From Argopecten irradians (lineage: Eukaryota > Mollusca > Bivalvia > Pectinida > Pectinidae): 64,000 nucleotides of DNA. Within the stretch, counting starts at the first letter, position 1. Every line of letters starts with the position of its first letter. The stretch is from contig NC_091134.1 in the NCBI RefSeq assembly GCF_041381155.1, positions 38,461,338-38,525,337 on the forward strand, in the 5' to 3' direction. The notes under the pieces were generated by a model. The model made no database searches and was not told the DNA's origin. It was given only the letters and a program-made list of their open reading frames with translations. The position numbers and the translations under genes are program-made. Positions 15,501 to 27,716 of this stretch are shown here, in pieces.

Positions 15501-18500
15501 AAATTTTAGTCAATTTTACCCCTTTTGGCCCCTATCATAGCTCCCTGGGGGTGGGGACCATATAATTCACAATTTTGATTGGCCATATGCCTTAGAAGGT
15601 TTGTGCAAAATTTCATTGAATTTGCTTCAGCAGTTTTGGAGAAGAAGTCGAAAATGTAAATTGTTTACGGACATACGACGGACGACGCACGACGACGATT
15701 AGAAAAGGTCACTTGAGACTTCATCTCAGGTGACCTAAAAAATGAAAAGGTGAGTAATAAGATGAAATTATTGGAAACCTATACAGTTTTGTTTGCCCAT
15801 GGCAGGCAATTGACATTGAGGTCTCATGAAGGAGGAGAGGTGCTTATTGGGTCGAATACGGTATGACGGTGACATCACCTGCTTTGATACATGAAAATGA
15901 CAGAAAATACTTCCCATTGTTAATATCATATTTCTCTTTTTATCATAGTTTTGTCTAACAAATGGAACATGACATTAAGAGGATTCCACTTTATTTACCA
16001 TGGTATGTAATATGTATATCTTCCTTAAATGCAAGTAACATTGCCATAATTATGAAACCTTACACATTCATGTACTTATTTAATATTGGGTCTAATTAGT
16101 ACCACCTCCAGGTAGAATTGCATGATGTCACAACTCACAATCATGAAATTGCCACACACTATTGAACTTAATTATACATCAATGCATGTACATGCATGAC
16201 AGAATGAAACTGAAGGTATATTTCTTCTGATGGCTCAGAACAATACAGTTATTTCTAACACAGAGACATTGAACTTTACCTTATTGTTAAATGGATCTGT
16301 GACAACAAGATGTTGGTCATCAGATCCAGACAGAATGGTATGTCCAGTATTATTCCAGCAAATGGTGTTTACCTGAAAGTCAAACAAAACAAAATTAAGA
16401 CAGTGTACAAATTTAAGATGCCTACATCTGGTTACAGAGAACATCTTGCTTATAATGGCTTTAGTCATTCCATTGTTCTGTAATGGATTTACAGAGTTAA
16501 GAAGACCAACATGGATGGTAGAGGCTCTATACACAACATTAACTTGGGTAAAAATTTATTTACGTACATATCTATGCATATATATTTTGCAGAAGTGCTC
16601 AAATAAAAATCATTCAATCTTGTTAAAGTGCTAACACTCTCAGTTTTATCGTCAGTTCTTTAATTAGATAAAGTAACAGTTCAGTGTTCAACATTATAAA
16701 AAATCAAAGACAAAAATGCCATAATAGTATTGTTGATATGAACTTGATGTGATACCCGTATGATTCAAAGGGAGGTAACTCTTGAATCCCAGACAATTTA
16801 TATAATTAGTCGAGACTGACCAAAGTTTTTTCTTTCTTTCTCTTTCCTGATACAATATCTGTGTATATCTTGTATATTTACTTTAATTACTCAATTTTGT
16901 GTACCACAAAAAGTATACTCATAGCTTATATAATTGTTCACACCTTTGATTGAACTAAAAGAAAAACATTGTAGAAAATTTCTTATTGAAACTTTTCAGC
17001 ATCATAATCAGTAATCTTTTTCATTATTGTACTAGAGACTTACACATCCTGTATGGGCCTCAAGCTTTCGTTCCAACTTCAGACGTTGCACAAACTCTTT
17101 ATTTCCTGTAATGTAAGACTGTTATTATCACTATATGATAAATGTCAATATAAAATGTTCAATGTTCAAATTGTGCAAACATGTATGATCAGAGACAAAG
17201 GAAAATGGTGATTCTATCAAAAATGTATAACAGATTATACAGTTATACTTTACCAATTGCGATAGAAACAACTCTATATATATAATGGAACATGACTCTG
17301 GAATTAACGTTGGTTGCCACGTATAGTACAAATGTTTTGAATTACTATCCAGAAGTGTCATTTAAGCATTAAATTGCATTCAGTTAGTGCTTCAAGTTGA
17401 ATTTGTTGCTGTCTTGTTGGCATTCATACTCCTATAAAATTGCCAGATGAATGCAGTTCAATGCTTGTATTTATATTTGATAACAATTTTATGATAAAAT
17501 CCAAAGAGATTTTACATCTATAATGAATAAACAATTCATCATGATATCAAGGATGGAACAGCTATTTGAAAGGTCATTTTCCATGATCAGTGGTAAAACA
17601 ATGATGTCTCAACGATAAAGACATCAAAATAAACAGGTGGCATTTCCTGCTGTGGTGAATGTCTGTGTTTGATAATTAAATAAGGTTAAATGTAGTGGAG
17701 TTGCAATGAACAGGTAATTGTAATAACATATTTTTTATTTTGATTTGTGGAAAATTGTTCATAGTAAATTGATTTTGAAAATGAACCGATCAATTAAAGC
17801 TTATGCAGCAATATATACTGGATTGAACACAGAAACTATTATTTAAATGATTTTTTTGTTCTTTTCTGATAAAAATGGGGTGATGTTTTACATCTTTTAC
17901 ATATATAGGCTAGTGCTTCATTTAGGACTGAGATATGTAGGAGCTTGCACAGGTTTAGTCTGCTAAACCTGCGTATATTATTAGGCGTTTTTATTGCCTA
18001 TATATGAAAAAAATTATGTGCAGTGAATTGAAGGTGCAGTTTATTTTTGTTAGTTTTTTAGTTATTAAATAAAATATGGTATGGCGTTGAGGGAGTTGGG
18101 TTTAGGTCTTCAAGTCCTACTTTTTGGATATTTGACTTGAAAACCTGTAGCTAATATAGTGTAGTGCTTTGTAGTCAATTGAAGGAGTTTTTGTTCCATC
18201 GTTTTAATAACGTGTTAAGAAAAATGAGTGTTTAAAACCCTTCGGTGGCAGCTATGTGTCGATAAGTAAATGAATGTTATTGTCTGATGTTGTCGTAGTT
18301 AGATGAATAACCACAAACAGTCAAACTCAGTCAACATATGTATAATATTGTGCGTATTTATATGCATATGATTTATTTGGATCTATGCATATTATTCACT
18401 TTTTTACTAAAAAAAATCTCGATTGTCGATAAGTCATTAGGATGTTTCAAGCAGGCTACAGACTGACAGTCTGACATAGTTGCACAAGCACAGCCAATCT

Positions 18501-19528
18501 AATTAAAATCAGATCTTCGATTACGCTCTGATACTCAGCGCTCCAATACTGGAGCGTAGAGTATCAGAGCGTAATCGAAGATCTGATTTTAATCAGATTG
18601 AAGCACAGTAGTCGACCATACCAGTCAACCCGAGGAAATACCCACAAACTGTTCAAGAGACAGGTCAGGCTGAATACAACAAAAAATGCCTTCTCCAATA
18701 GAGTCATCAATCACTGGAATGCATTACCAAACAAGGTAGTCAACGCAAAGTCAATCAGCAGCTTTAAGACTCAGCTAAACAAATATTGGAAAACCAATAA
18801 CAAGTTTGTCCTAAGTGAACATCCTTAGTGAGGCCGGTAGTGTAACTTTTAAAATAGATTTGGTCAAAGGAAACTGCAAAAGAGACTCTATAAAACACCT
18901 ATGCAGCCTATAGACCAATTCTAATCCCCAGTCTATTCAGGTTTATGTACTCATTTACCATTAAGTAGGTACAAGTTGTTTGGGGATTGCCCCGCCACTT
19001 GTATCAGTGTTCCCCATTATATATCATTGTATCAATCTTCCCTATAGATAGATCAAAATTTTATGAAACTAAATCTATTAACTGGTACGTATACACATAG
19101 GGTACCCTCAATTCATTTGACACCAACATTTTAAAATGATACATATTTTCAGTCCTTATGACTGGAATTTATAGATATTTTATTTTTTGTTAATGGTGAT
19201 ACTTTTAAATATTTGTAAATAACACTAAATATCTGTGCGTGCGTTGCCGGAACTCAAAAGTCGGTGTAGGAGGGGGAAAAACCCCTATCTCCACCAAGAT
19301 CTATAATACCATCAATGCCTCTCTACAAGTGTGTACACTTTCAACGAGGCCGCCATCAGCGAAGTATCAGCGAAGTATACAGCATGTCAACAAGTCTAGA
19401 AGAAAACAACAAACGCAGTTGCATCTGATTTTGATAATTCTTCGAAAGAACATTTTACCTTTCGCAGCATTGTATAGCTTGGATTTTTCTCCGAAACCAT
19501 AAGATCTAAGTTGCACGGGTTGAAACAT
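3560..19528 (-). CDS. DCAF6: DDB1- and CUL4-associated factor 6 (WD40 and IQ-motif protein)
   Basis: Eighteen exons keep phase throughout and give 1,364 residues plus a stop: 19459-19528, 17044-17105, 16280-16372, 12794-12871, 12330-12434, 11962-12075, 11555-11690, 11092-11252, 10361-10435, 9484-10195, 8823-9125, 7060-8511, 6662-6821, 6369-6531, 5598-5754, 5023-5111, 4669-4774, 3560-3618. Residues 24-273 form the N-terminal WD repeats ([58 protein letters not shown]). [20 protein letters not shown] lies near residues 510-530. An IQ-like helix ([13 protein letters not shown]) and the closing WD repeats ([26 protein letters not shown]) lie near 1,180-1,310. The tail is [20 protein letters not shown] and then an acidic end. 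Family knowledge: DCAF6 presents substrates to CUL4-DDB1, coactivates nuclear receptors and binds calmodulin through the IQ motif. The protein is about 500 residues longer than I recall for vertebrate DCAF6, because exons 10-12 are expanded. The identity is very secure. The first exon rests on phase and on matching N-terminal length. Confidence 0.95.
3705..3765 (-). repeat. tRNA-derived SINE head remnant
   Basis: Read on the minus strand, the segment carries an A-box-like CAGTAGAGC and a B-box-like GGTTCAAATTCC about 20 bp later. This is the spacing of an RNA polymerase III tRNA promoter. No full cloverleaf can be folded, so a SINE head or decayed tRNA relic fits better than a working tRNA gene. 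Confidence 0.4.
5425..5530. repeat. Small inverted-repeat element in a DCAF6 intron
   Basis: Arms of 25 bp at 5441-5465 and 5481-5505 pair with two mismatches (CATAG-AAAGCATTACA against TGTAATGCTTT-CTATG), separated by 15 bp. Further partial pairing of GGAATTCC-like ends lies outside. This fits a short fold-back or MITE-like element between exons 15 and 16 of DCAF6. Confidence 0.65.
10690..10968. repeat. Inverted-repeat MITE, copy C of a three-copy family
   Basis: The arms GTGGGTCTGTCAAGTGG near 10818 and CCACTTGAAAGACCCA near 10932 are inverted repeats. The left half contains GTGACGTCATCGATACAT. The same arms and the TGACGTCATC-ATACATG block occur twice in tandem at 59.3-60.0 kb, so this is a dispersed non-autonomous family. 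It lies in the DCAF6 intron between exons 8 and 9. Confidence 0.7.
13307..15863. mobile_element. MITE with terminal TACCGTATTC repeats, split by a nested repeat
   Basis: The left end TACCGTATTCAACCCAATAA and the inverted right end TTATTGGGTCGAATACGGTA define an outer element. A second repeat fills 13350-15740, so the outer element was probably hit by a later insertion. The whole lies in DCAF6 intron 3. No transposase-like frame is present in the outer parts. Termini of this type are familiar from non-autonomous elements in marine invertebrates; the family name is left open. Confidence 0.65.
13350..15740 (+). repeat. AGGCCCA-type bivalve repeat with about seven internal units
   Basis: The element opens AACAAGAGGCCCATGG..GGTCACCTGAG and closes with CTCAGGTGACC, so the ends form short inverted repeats. 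Between them about seven units of roughly 320 bp recur. Each has a GACCCCCTCCCCAGGGG block, a TATAATTCACAATTTT block, an AAGAAGATTTTTGAA block and a TTTTGGCCCCGCCCCT block. Near the right end GGAGAAGAAGTCG precedes a GACGGACGACGCACGACG run. The same end architecture occurs in the two elements at 47.5 and 48.4 kb. No open frame is conserved across units. Confidence 0.75.
18495..18600. repeat. Near-perfect cruciform-forming palindrome
   Basis: Two 42-bp arms (18495-18536 and 18559-18600) are exact reverse complements apart from one base. The 22-bp centre is itself a hairpin, CGCTCCA against TGGAGCG around ATAC. Such identity implies a very young or actively homogenised structure. It directly abuts a LINE tail on its right and lies in DCAF6 intron 1. 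Confidence 0.9.
18598..19080 (+). mobile_element. CR1/L2-like LINE, 3' end of the reverse transcriptase ORF and tail
   Basis: The frame to the stop at 18828 encodes [20 protein letters not shown], then [17 protein letters not shown] and [11 protein letters not shown]. This is the standard C-terminal region of CR1- and L2-type retrotransposon polymerases, in the pattern R-x2-F-F-S-x-R-V-x2-W-N-x-L-P-x2-V-V. Only about 76 codons remain, so the copy is heavily 5'-truncated. The following 250 bp resembles a LINE 3' UTR, though its end is uncertain. It is antisense to DCAF6 within intron 1. Confidence 0.75.
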
Positions 19529-19660
19529 CGTGTTTCTGTGCAGGGCAGCAAATTTGCCCTATTGAAACTCTCAGTTTGTTTACAATTTCTTGCTGTCAGC
19601 CATGTTTCTTTCAGGGGAGGCTACCTCGTTATAACTTCCGGTACACAGTAAAAACGAAGT
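19529..19660 (-). promoter_or_regulatory. Likely DCAF6 promoter and 5' leader with a short upstream ORF
   Basis: An ETS-type site (ACCGGAAGT read on the minus strand, 19634-19642) sits about 110 bp upstream of the DCAF6 start codon. No TATA box is visible, as in many housekeeping promoters. If transcription starts near the ETS site, the leader contains a seven-codon upstream ORF (start at 19603, stop at 19580, encoding MADSKKL). That ORF ends about 50 nt before the main ATG at 19528 and could dampen translation. This is inferred from motifs only; no transcription start site is visible. Confidence 0.45.
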
Positions 19661-19799
19661 AACGTTTCCCACTAAAAATGTCTTGTCCACAAATAGTATG
19701 TTTTGTGTCTACTAATGTAATATTTTCCACCAAATTGCTATTTAACTTCTGTGCAAACAAAATACATAATCGTTTTCTCATTTCGTCATTGTATTGTAG

Positions 19800-20690
19800 A
19801 GAACCTGTCTATCACGACCACTTACCGGTCACGGTGATCTTTAACTTGACAGGTTCAGCTGAAAAGGTGGTCTTTACAGTTAGATTACTTGCTTATTATC
19901 TTTGTTGATTACTTAACCGAATGATGCACTTTAGAGATAAATTGATAATTATGGTCTCCTCATTATAAGAAAGACTTGACCTACTGCCATGGTGGTCTTT
20001 ATAGCCAGGTTGTATAAAAAGAGGTGTTGCTAATTGAGCTACTAAATCTTATATATATATATTTGTGCTTGTGGCTGGATCTATATATCTGCTTTTATTT
20101 ACTGGTGATCTTTATGGTTACTATAATATACTTATCTTATGAACAGGTTTTACCCTCTAATACAGTTTAATCTTCTGGTTTATACATAGACAGACTGTAT
20201 GCATATATACATTATTATCATGATTGAAGGTTTTACCCTCTGACAACCTTTCAACACGTGGGCAATCTGACCCTCTGGTCGTCTTTTTGAGACAGGTTTA
20301 CACTCTCTGACAGGCTTTATTGACAGGTTAACATACTGGTAGTATAATATTCTAAGATGTCTTCATTGATTGAAGGTTTCATCCTCTGATGGTCTTTATA
20401 CACAGGTTTTACAATGATTTCCTTAATAGACAGGCTAACCTACTGTTGGTATTCATAGACAGACTGTACATACAGGTGGTCTTTATAGACAGGTTTTACC
20501 CGCTAATGGCTTTTAAAGACAGATTAGACCTACTAGTGTTATACAGGTGGTTTTATAAAGCTAGGTTTTACAATCTGTGGGCATTTATTGATATTTAAAA
20601 ATATTGGTCTTTTTAGGCAGACTAATTACAGCCAACCGATAGTCTTAATAGTCTAACATTAACATACTGATCCAGGTCTTATAGTCAAAC
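19800..20690 (+). repeat. Degenerate minisatellite with GGTCTTTATAGACAGGTT theme
   Basis: Variants of GGTCTTTATAGACAGGTT followed by TTACCCTCTGATGG recur about every 50-70 bp through this stretch, with many indels. A related inverted segment occurs near 13,200. The region lies between the DCAF6 promoter and the Mondo 3' end. No coding potential is seen. Confidence 0.55.
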
Positions 20691-21119
20691 TTCTTATCTG
20701 TGTGATCAATTGTAAGACCCAAATTTAATGGCGTTTAGTTTTGCATACCATATTAGAACAAAGTGGTTAACAATTCTCTTTTGACCCATCTAAATCAAAT
20801 TGTGTTTGTAATTCCTGCTCAAGAGATTTACAAATGAATTATCATTTTGATTTCAGCCAAATCTAGCACATCAGCCTGGTTAACTGGTATAATAATATCT
20901 ATATTTTGTAATACATGCACATTAATGCATTGGTGTCAATATTTAAGGCCACATCCTTAAAATCTGTTTGAAATGGACCAACCCATCATCAGTTTGAAAA
21001 TTGGTCAGTTACATTATGGATTTTTTTTTATATATATGAAAGGACAAAAAAAATTGAGAAACCCTTACTATACAGACTGTAAAACTCTATCAACAGTCTC
21101 TGCAATTTACAGTGTTTAA

Positions 21120-21300
21120 ATGATCGGAGGGAAAAAAAAAAAAAAACAACAACAACAAGAGATCCAAGAGGGATCTTGGCGCCCACCAAAGATTGATCTT
21201 TGTCTGAGAAATGAAAGAGGAATATTTTCTCTACTTTTCAAACTTAAACTTCTTTTTTCTGATGATGGTGGGCTAAAAAATAAAAAAATAAATAAAGACA
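21120..21300 (+). repeat. Fragment of a bivalve interspersed repeat after a poly(A) run
   Basis: A run of 16 A residues and CAA repeats leads into AAGAGATCCAAGAGGGATC and TTGGCGCCCACC. This resembles the opening of another AACAAGAG-type repeat found in bivalves. Only about 150 bp is recognisable. The assignment rests on resemblance to the other AACAAGAG-type elements in the window. Confidence 0.35.
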
Positions 21301-22443
21301 TTCATTTGTAAGTGGAATTTTTCCAAGTCAATCTGCCATGCTAAAGCAATTTGATTTTTTGCCTTATGAACAGGTGATTGTTGTCTGATGAGATTCTTAC
21401 ACACTCACATGGCTTTATAAGCTTTGTATTAAAATTACAGACAGGTTAGATATGATAGCGTTTTCTTTCACAGATTTAATTTCAGTTTAAAAATAAGACA
21501 AACAAAACATTTAGAAAAACGATGTATTTTAACAATTATACAGTTACATATACATGTATGATAACAAAATATAGTTGAAGGACAACTTGAAAACAAGGTT
21601 AAAAACAGCAAACACAAGAGGTTTTTTGGTACATGCCTTTCTAATGCGAATTTCATAAGTACTACAATACTACAATGTAGTTGTAATGCCACTGGTTTTG
21701 GTGTATTTACATATATATACAACCAATTATCTACAACAAGCATCCTTATATGTATACCATTTGTTCTCCATGATCGTTGCATCAATAAGTTACACGCATT
21801 TCCCGAAATCCAGTTTAATATCTTTAAATGCTGTTTTAACATGCAATGCTTAAATAAATTTACAGTTGATAAGGCATAATTATTTTAATATCCATCTTAT
21901 AGAAAGTTTAGCTGCTATAAAAACGATCTAACCATATAGCTTATACTAGTGACACTGATTGATCCAGGTATGCTTTACTCGAAAATGCCCAAGGTATTTG
22001 TCGTCGGTTTGTTAAACACTTAAAACATAATCACCAATAATGAGAAACATAGTTTTATCATTTGATTTCGAGGATAAATACCATCACCTGATGCTATGCT
22101 GTTGTTTCATTATACTGTATTTTCACAAAAGTCTTCACTCAGAAATCACACATCGTCATTTGTACCACAACATACTTTCTCCCTCATATTTACTACATTA
22201 AAGCTCAGCTATGTGTATGTTTTTCTCAATGCATACTTTTTTTTCTCCTAGAAATAAAACTCTTTCTTTTATATAACTCAATTTGTGCATTTCACCCATA
22301 CTTCACTCTATAGCTACCTTTTCACCAGGAAAATATAAGCTTTTTTTGCCTTGCAATCTCACTTCCATAAATTGATCATGCTTCCATATCTCTCTAAGAC
22401 AACTCTCTCATCCAGGGTGTTTGAACTAACACCCAGCCAACAC

Positions 22444-25400
22444 TTATAACTGTTTCCCTGTAGACATACAGTTGATGCTAGAGACCTCACTGGTTGATGT
22501 CATCACCATACTGCACGAGTCCATCACACTATAGCTTATACTCGACAGAGCTTCGGACATTTCTACCAAGTTCACAGCCTGTGTGAAATGATGGTTTGAT
22601 ACCCCAGTACTGCTCATTGATTGTGTTGATAAAACTCCTTCCAAGGTGTGCGAGGGCGTTAGAGAGTCTAAAGAGGTGGAAGGCAGAAAGTGAACAAGGT
22701 CAGGTAAGTTATCGGGAATGTCAACCTGCTTGGCCAGGCTGTCAAGAAGACTGTCGCACAACATGTGATCGATTGTCAGGTGAGTAGATGTAGGAATCTC
22801 ACTTTCAGCCATGATTGTATCTATGATGCTAGCAGTGGAGTCATCCTGTTGATCTTGATGGTCCAGTGAGTTCCACATTTCCATACCATCTTGCATCGCT
22901 GGTGCAGACATGATGGATGAATGATGTACCACAGCAGGACCAGGAGATACCGCTGGACTTGGGGCGGACACTGGGGTCAGTGGTTTTGATGGACTTGTCG
23001 GAGCAGAGAAGGGGATCCCCTGTGAAATTGATAATGCTTCCTCTCTAAGGCACTCAGGTTTGGTCATAATGCTGGTCTTCTTACACAAGCTTGTCAAGGA
23101 ATTAAGAATTCCTGAAAAACATCATTGTACAATTTTAGTGCATGTTTCTTCAATATTTACCACCCAACCATGATCAGTGTCTAAAAATTAGCAAATCCTT
23201 TAACTTCGTTTGAGGTTTAATACAGCACAGAAGCTTAAATAGGCAAGTCAGGAGATACACTTTAATGCAATCAAGTAGGGTGTACGGATGAAACAGTGAA
23301 ATTTAACCATATGACAGTTTTTAATAAGTAAATTTGATATAAAGGTTTGCTGATTAATCCACTATACAAACCTGGTCTTAGACTGGTGAGGGACAAACGG
23401 TCAGTTGCCCACTGCATCACTGCCTTTACAAGTGTCTCACTGGTGGCTGAGGCGGTCATATTTTTGTATGCCTTATACAGCGGTTCCATCATAAAGCTGA
23501 ACTGTGTACACTTAAGGAAAGCATTTTTAGTAACTGGTAGTGGTCTATTTTATGCTTTGATTTGATTAGTTAAAGCCGGGATCAGATTTGAGAGGTGGGC
23601 TGTAAAGCTGGAGTATCTGAAAAGTCACTAACCAGTAGTTAGTACCTGGCAACTGCCCCACATGGGATTCAAACTTGTGACCCTGAAGTGGATGACAAGT
23701 GGCAATGTGTCGAAAAATCTTAATATCCACCGAGTCACTTGTTTTCAAATTCACCCATTTAAAGATGCTCCAACACCGACAAAACATAAATGGTATTCAT
23801 CATTTGAACAACAATTGGTGTTAAATAGTGTATAAATATGTCTAATTTATACAAAAATAATATAAAATTATTCATATGCAATCAGTTCTTTGTTCCATAA
23901 AGGATATAGTGCCACAGAATTTTTTCCGGACGCAATTATTTTTCCCCATATTTTTAACTTGAAGTAAAATTAGAATCTCAAACTTTTCAATGGTGATAAT
24001 GGTGTTAAGTAAGTAACTTTCTTCACTGAAAAATACTAAGTTGTCTGCTCCTGATTTTGATAGTGAAAAAATACCATTTGTCATTGGTGGAGCATCTTTG
24101 AAGTGATTACTAATTAACTTTGTAAAATTCTTATCCAGACTTACTGTATAGTTGTCATTTAAGTTCTGTAAATCAATTTCACTTGTTATATCAAAATCAA
24201 ATGGTTATTTTTTTAACATCTTGAAAGCAAATCCAATTTTATGATTCGCCAATAACATTACCTGCAACCAACTTATATGTATGCTATGCTCTTACCGCAG
24301 TTCTTATAATCAACATCAAAATTCTTTGTTTGTGAAGCAATAATTATAGCATCTGATGAAGAAAGTACTAAGGTTTTGCTAAATTAACAGACTTAGCTAT
24401 GTGGATTAGGTTTATCATACTTAAAGAATATCTTTCACAAAATGAAACCCAGTTTGTTCGAATGTCTAAGTTGTGTATGATCGACGACCTCCCCTTACTA
24501 GTGCTATATTGCCACCAGGTGGTGCTCTGGTAGATAATTTATTAAACTGCTTTAACTGATATAATAGTTTTACAAATTTGATTGCTGTTTATCTTAACTA
24601 ACAAGCTACAAGTTTATTATTGATCTGAAATCAAGACAAGGATACAATCCAAAATTTCCAGTTCTTGGAGGTGCGATCACGAACATAATCTGCATACAGC
24701 TTGTCCATATCATACTTAGGTGTCTCCAGGTTGTCTAATCCTGCGGCTGGCAGACGGTTCTGTAGTGCACTACAAAATAACAACATTAGATGTTTTAGAT
24801 GTGTCCATTTATGTATCAAGCTTACTCTTTACACAAATATTCTGTACTGTGTACCCTGATCACAACAAATCTAGCCTCAAAGGTTTCGAACATTTTAAAT
24901 GTTTTATCAATGTGACAATTTTTGAGCAATTTGTACAGAATATTCTCTAACGAAGAAAAGTGATTCCTCATTTTCTAAGAAGATGTTTTGTTTTGTATAT
25001 CATGTTTTGAGATCAAAAATGTGATCATGTCATCTTTTATTTGGATTCTGTATACACGTTTTCATGTACACAAACAACTCTCTGTAATGAGGAATCACTG
25101 GAGTTTACCAAAGTGTTGGATATATGTAGACTGATTTACGGAAAAACTGTGGTAGGATTTCCTCATAACTATATAGCTTCAAAGCAAAACGAGTATGTAA
25201 GCATGCCACATCTACAAAATTTACTAATAAATAATAAAAACTTTTTAAAAGGATATATCTTTGTTTCTGAAATAAAACAAACACAAGCATATGGAATGCA
25301 TTAGGATATATATATACATATATAAATATTACATTCACATGTAACAACCTATTAAAGAGAAAATCATTATTAATGTGAACACATATACAAATTACCATTA

Positions 25401-27716
25401 TAAGTTTCCTGATGAATCTGTAAGTGAAACAAAAGAATAAACAACAAAGCAACAACTTAAACAATACATATTACAATAGAAACCTACCACAGTTTCTGAC
25501 AACAGAGATGACTGTTGATGTCGTATTTCCCTTCAAATCAATAAATTCAAAATTATCAAATCTGAAAATAAACCAATACAGCATTTTACATGCATTTTCT
25601 AAACTTATGGTTTAGAAAAAGAAAACCTGAATTTAAAGTAAATTCAAATTTAAAGTTGATCCAATCCAACACTTTGATTGAAGTTTACCTGAAAGTGATA
25701 AGAAATGGTTGTAATATTAATGAAGAGTGAAGTTACTATCAAAAGATTATTCAAAATAACATTACACTAAAATACAATATCATGTGGTTTGATGACGAAC
25801 TTTACACATTATTTATAAAGTTTCAGGACTTACTGAATGTCAGACCCCAAGGCTTGTATTTCTTGCCGAAGGACACTGATCTCGTCTTGTCGAGCCTTAG
25901 ACTCGGCCCTACCCTGGCAGCAGTACATGGCAGCTACAATATGGAGACGTGTCAGAAATTTGGGTGAGGGCACCCCCACACAAACAGGGGGTGTCGACTT
26001 ATACCTAATCTAGACTAATAAACAACACATACAGTTCTCTTTCCACAAGTCAACAACACAGCAGCAAGGCCATCTACAGGGCAGTGACAGATGCCAGAAT
26101 TCCCTCACTTTATCCCTTGCAGAGGAGTTACCTCTCTTTCATACCAAGTTTTAATGTAACCTCCCATTACTAAGGATTTACCTCCCCTTAACTCTGGCAC
26201 AGGAATTATCATGCAGGCGTGAGGCATGGAAAGAGGATTGCAATGATTGTATTGTTGATTCCCTAACAGACCCTACTCTAGGGAAACAGGAAAACTTAAA
26301 ACACTATCTAAAACATTAAAAAAAAAAAAAAAAAAAACAATAAAAAAGAATTCTAAAAGCTACCTACTTTTACACAGCATGGCCGACTTGCTTTCTTTTG
26401 GTGAACAATCTTCCAGGGCTGGAACCAACTCTCTCAGGGTATCAAATCCTTTCTGTAAGAAAAAGCAACTATCCAGATGAACAACAATGGTAAAACACAA
26501 TAAAACATTTATCCAGATAGGTAAATATTGTCAGTATTATCAACAATTCATGCAACAAGCGACTAGAATAAACAAACCTGTTTAAAACAATCCAAGTGTT
26601 CCGATTGTAGAGTACCACTAATTTCAGTAATTTGTGTATGTGTGTATATATTAAAATTGCAAGATAAATTCACAGTGTCCGGTAAAATATATCAGAATAA
26701 CATGTGGTGCATAAGAAGTATTATCAACAGGATTTTCCATATGACACGGGATCCCTTCAAACGCAAGTGGGTAGGATATGAATCACATCAAATTGGTAAT
26801 ATGGGACAAAGTAGTAATTCCAACCGTGTGGACAAATAATGTCAAATGATAATAAAACTTGACGACCTTCCTCTAGTACGTTTGCCATTTTTTTTTGATG
26901 ATTCCTCAGGAAAGGAATATAAGTGACTAGTCCCTGTTTTATATATTTATATGCATCTATTACAAGATAACAATAGCTATATAATGTAATAAATGAAACT
27001 TTTTAGCCTTTTTTTTTTTTGGTGGGGTTAGAATTGTTTCAGTCAACAAACGAACCATTGAATAATTTTAAACAGGTTTTTCATTCACTCGGACTCACTC
27101 CATTACAATTTAATATCTGACAAGGTTAATCAATCTTTATAAAAGTTTAATAACAAAATACTGATGTCTTTAATTACTCTTTGGTAGACCCACCTGTTGT
27201 TCACCTACCTGATTGAATCATCATTTGCACTTAATTTCTTACATAGGATAACAGGCTCACTGACCAATGAGTGACCATATCAACTATCATTCCGGTTCAA
27301 TTTCCTGTTTGCATTGCCCAAAGGCTGGAAAATGAGCTAATGTGTTTATATGCAGCAACCACTCTTCAGTTTTTCCTTAGAGACCATTAATGTGACGTCG
27401 CTCCCGCCAATAAAGAGTGGAAGAGAAATAGCTTGTTATTTCAATTTTCTACCTATCACACTTAACCATACAAAATCACTTTTTAAACCAGCATATAATA
27501 CAAAGAAAGATAAAAGCATATCGGCCGAATTGGCACGATGCAAACCTGAATTTTGTCTCTGCGTTTATATTCTGCCTTGATGTGGGAATCTCTCTTATGT
27601 CGTGGGACAGGATTGGCAGGGCGTCCACATTTGCGTCCCTGTTTTGGAGACGTCCCAGAGGAAGAACAGTTTCCATCTGATTTGCGTCTGGTGTTCTTAT
27701 CATAGTGGCCATTCAC
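22444..27716 (-). CDS. MLXIP: Mondo/ChREBP-type bHLH-ZIP transcription factor, C-terminal half
   Basis: Six phase-consistent exons: 27546-27716, 26368-26452, 25834-25933, 24646-24769, 23372-23501, 22444-23111, giving 425 residues and a stop. The basic region KRDSHIKAEYKRRDKIQ keeps the H-E-R contacts for an E-box. Helix-loop-helix follows with KGFDTLRELVPALED and SKSAMLCKTAMY. The zipper is SVLRQEIQALGSDIHALQN. The DCD dimerisation domain carries YVRDRTSKNWKFWIFSFMME and TDRLSLTSLRPGILNSL. NWKFW followed by a hydrophobic helix separates Mondo from MLX. Family knowledge: Mondo proteins pair with MLX, shuttle between cytoplasm, mitochondria and nucleus, and activate carbohydrate-response genes. 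The last 200 residues form an unusual Ser/Thr/Pro-rich extension. The N-terminal MCR/GRACE exons were not found upstream, so this model is partial at its 5' end. The first listed exon begins in phase 0. Confidence 0.9.
23575..23760 (-). repeat. tRNA-related SINE of the bivalve GGCAGTTGCCAGG type
   Basis: Read on the minus strand, a B-box-like GTTTGAATCCC is followed by ATGTGGGGCAGTTGCCAGG and then GATACTCCAGCTTTACAGCC. This order matches a tRNA-derived SINE class widespread in bivalves. It lies in the intron between the two last Mondo exons. The copy is diverged and its ends are approximate. Confidence 0.65.

Noticed and set aside
19239-19502. 87-codon plus-strand frame at the DCAF6 promoter as a divergent gene
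   Set aside because: It overlaps DCAF6 exon 1 antisense, and no motif or splice support was seen.
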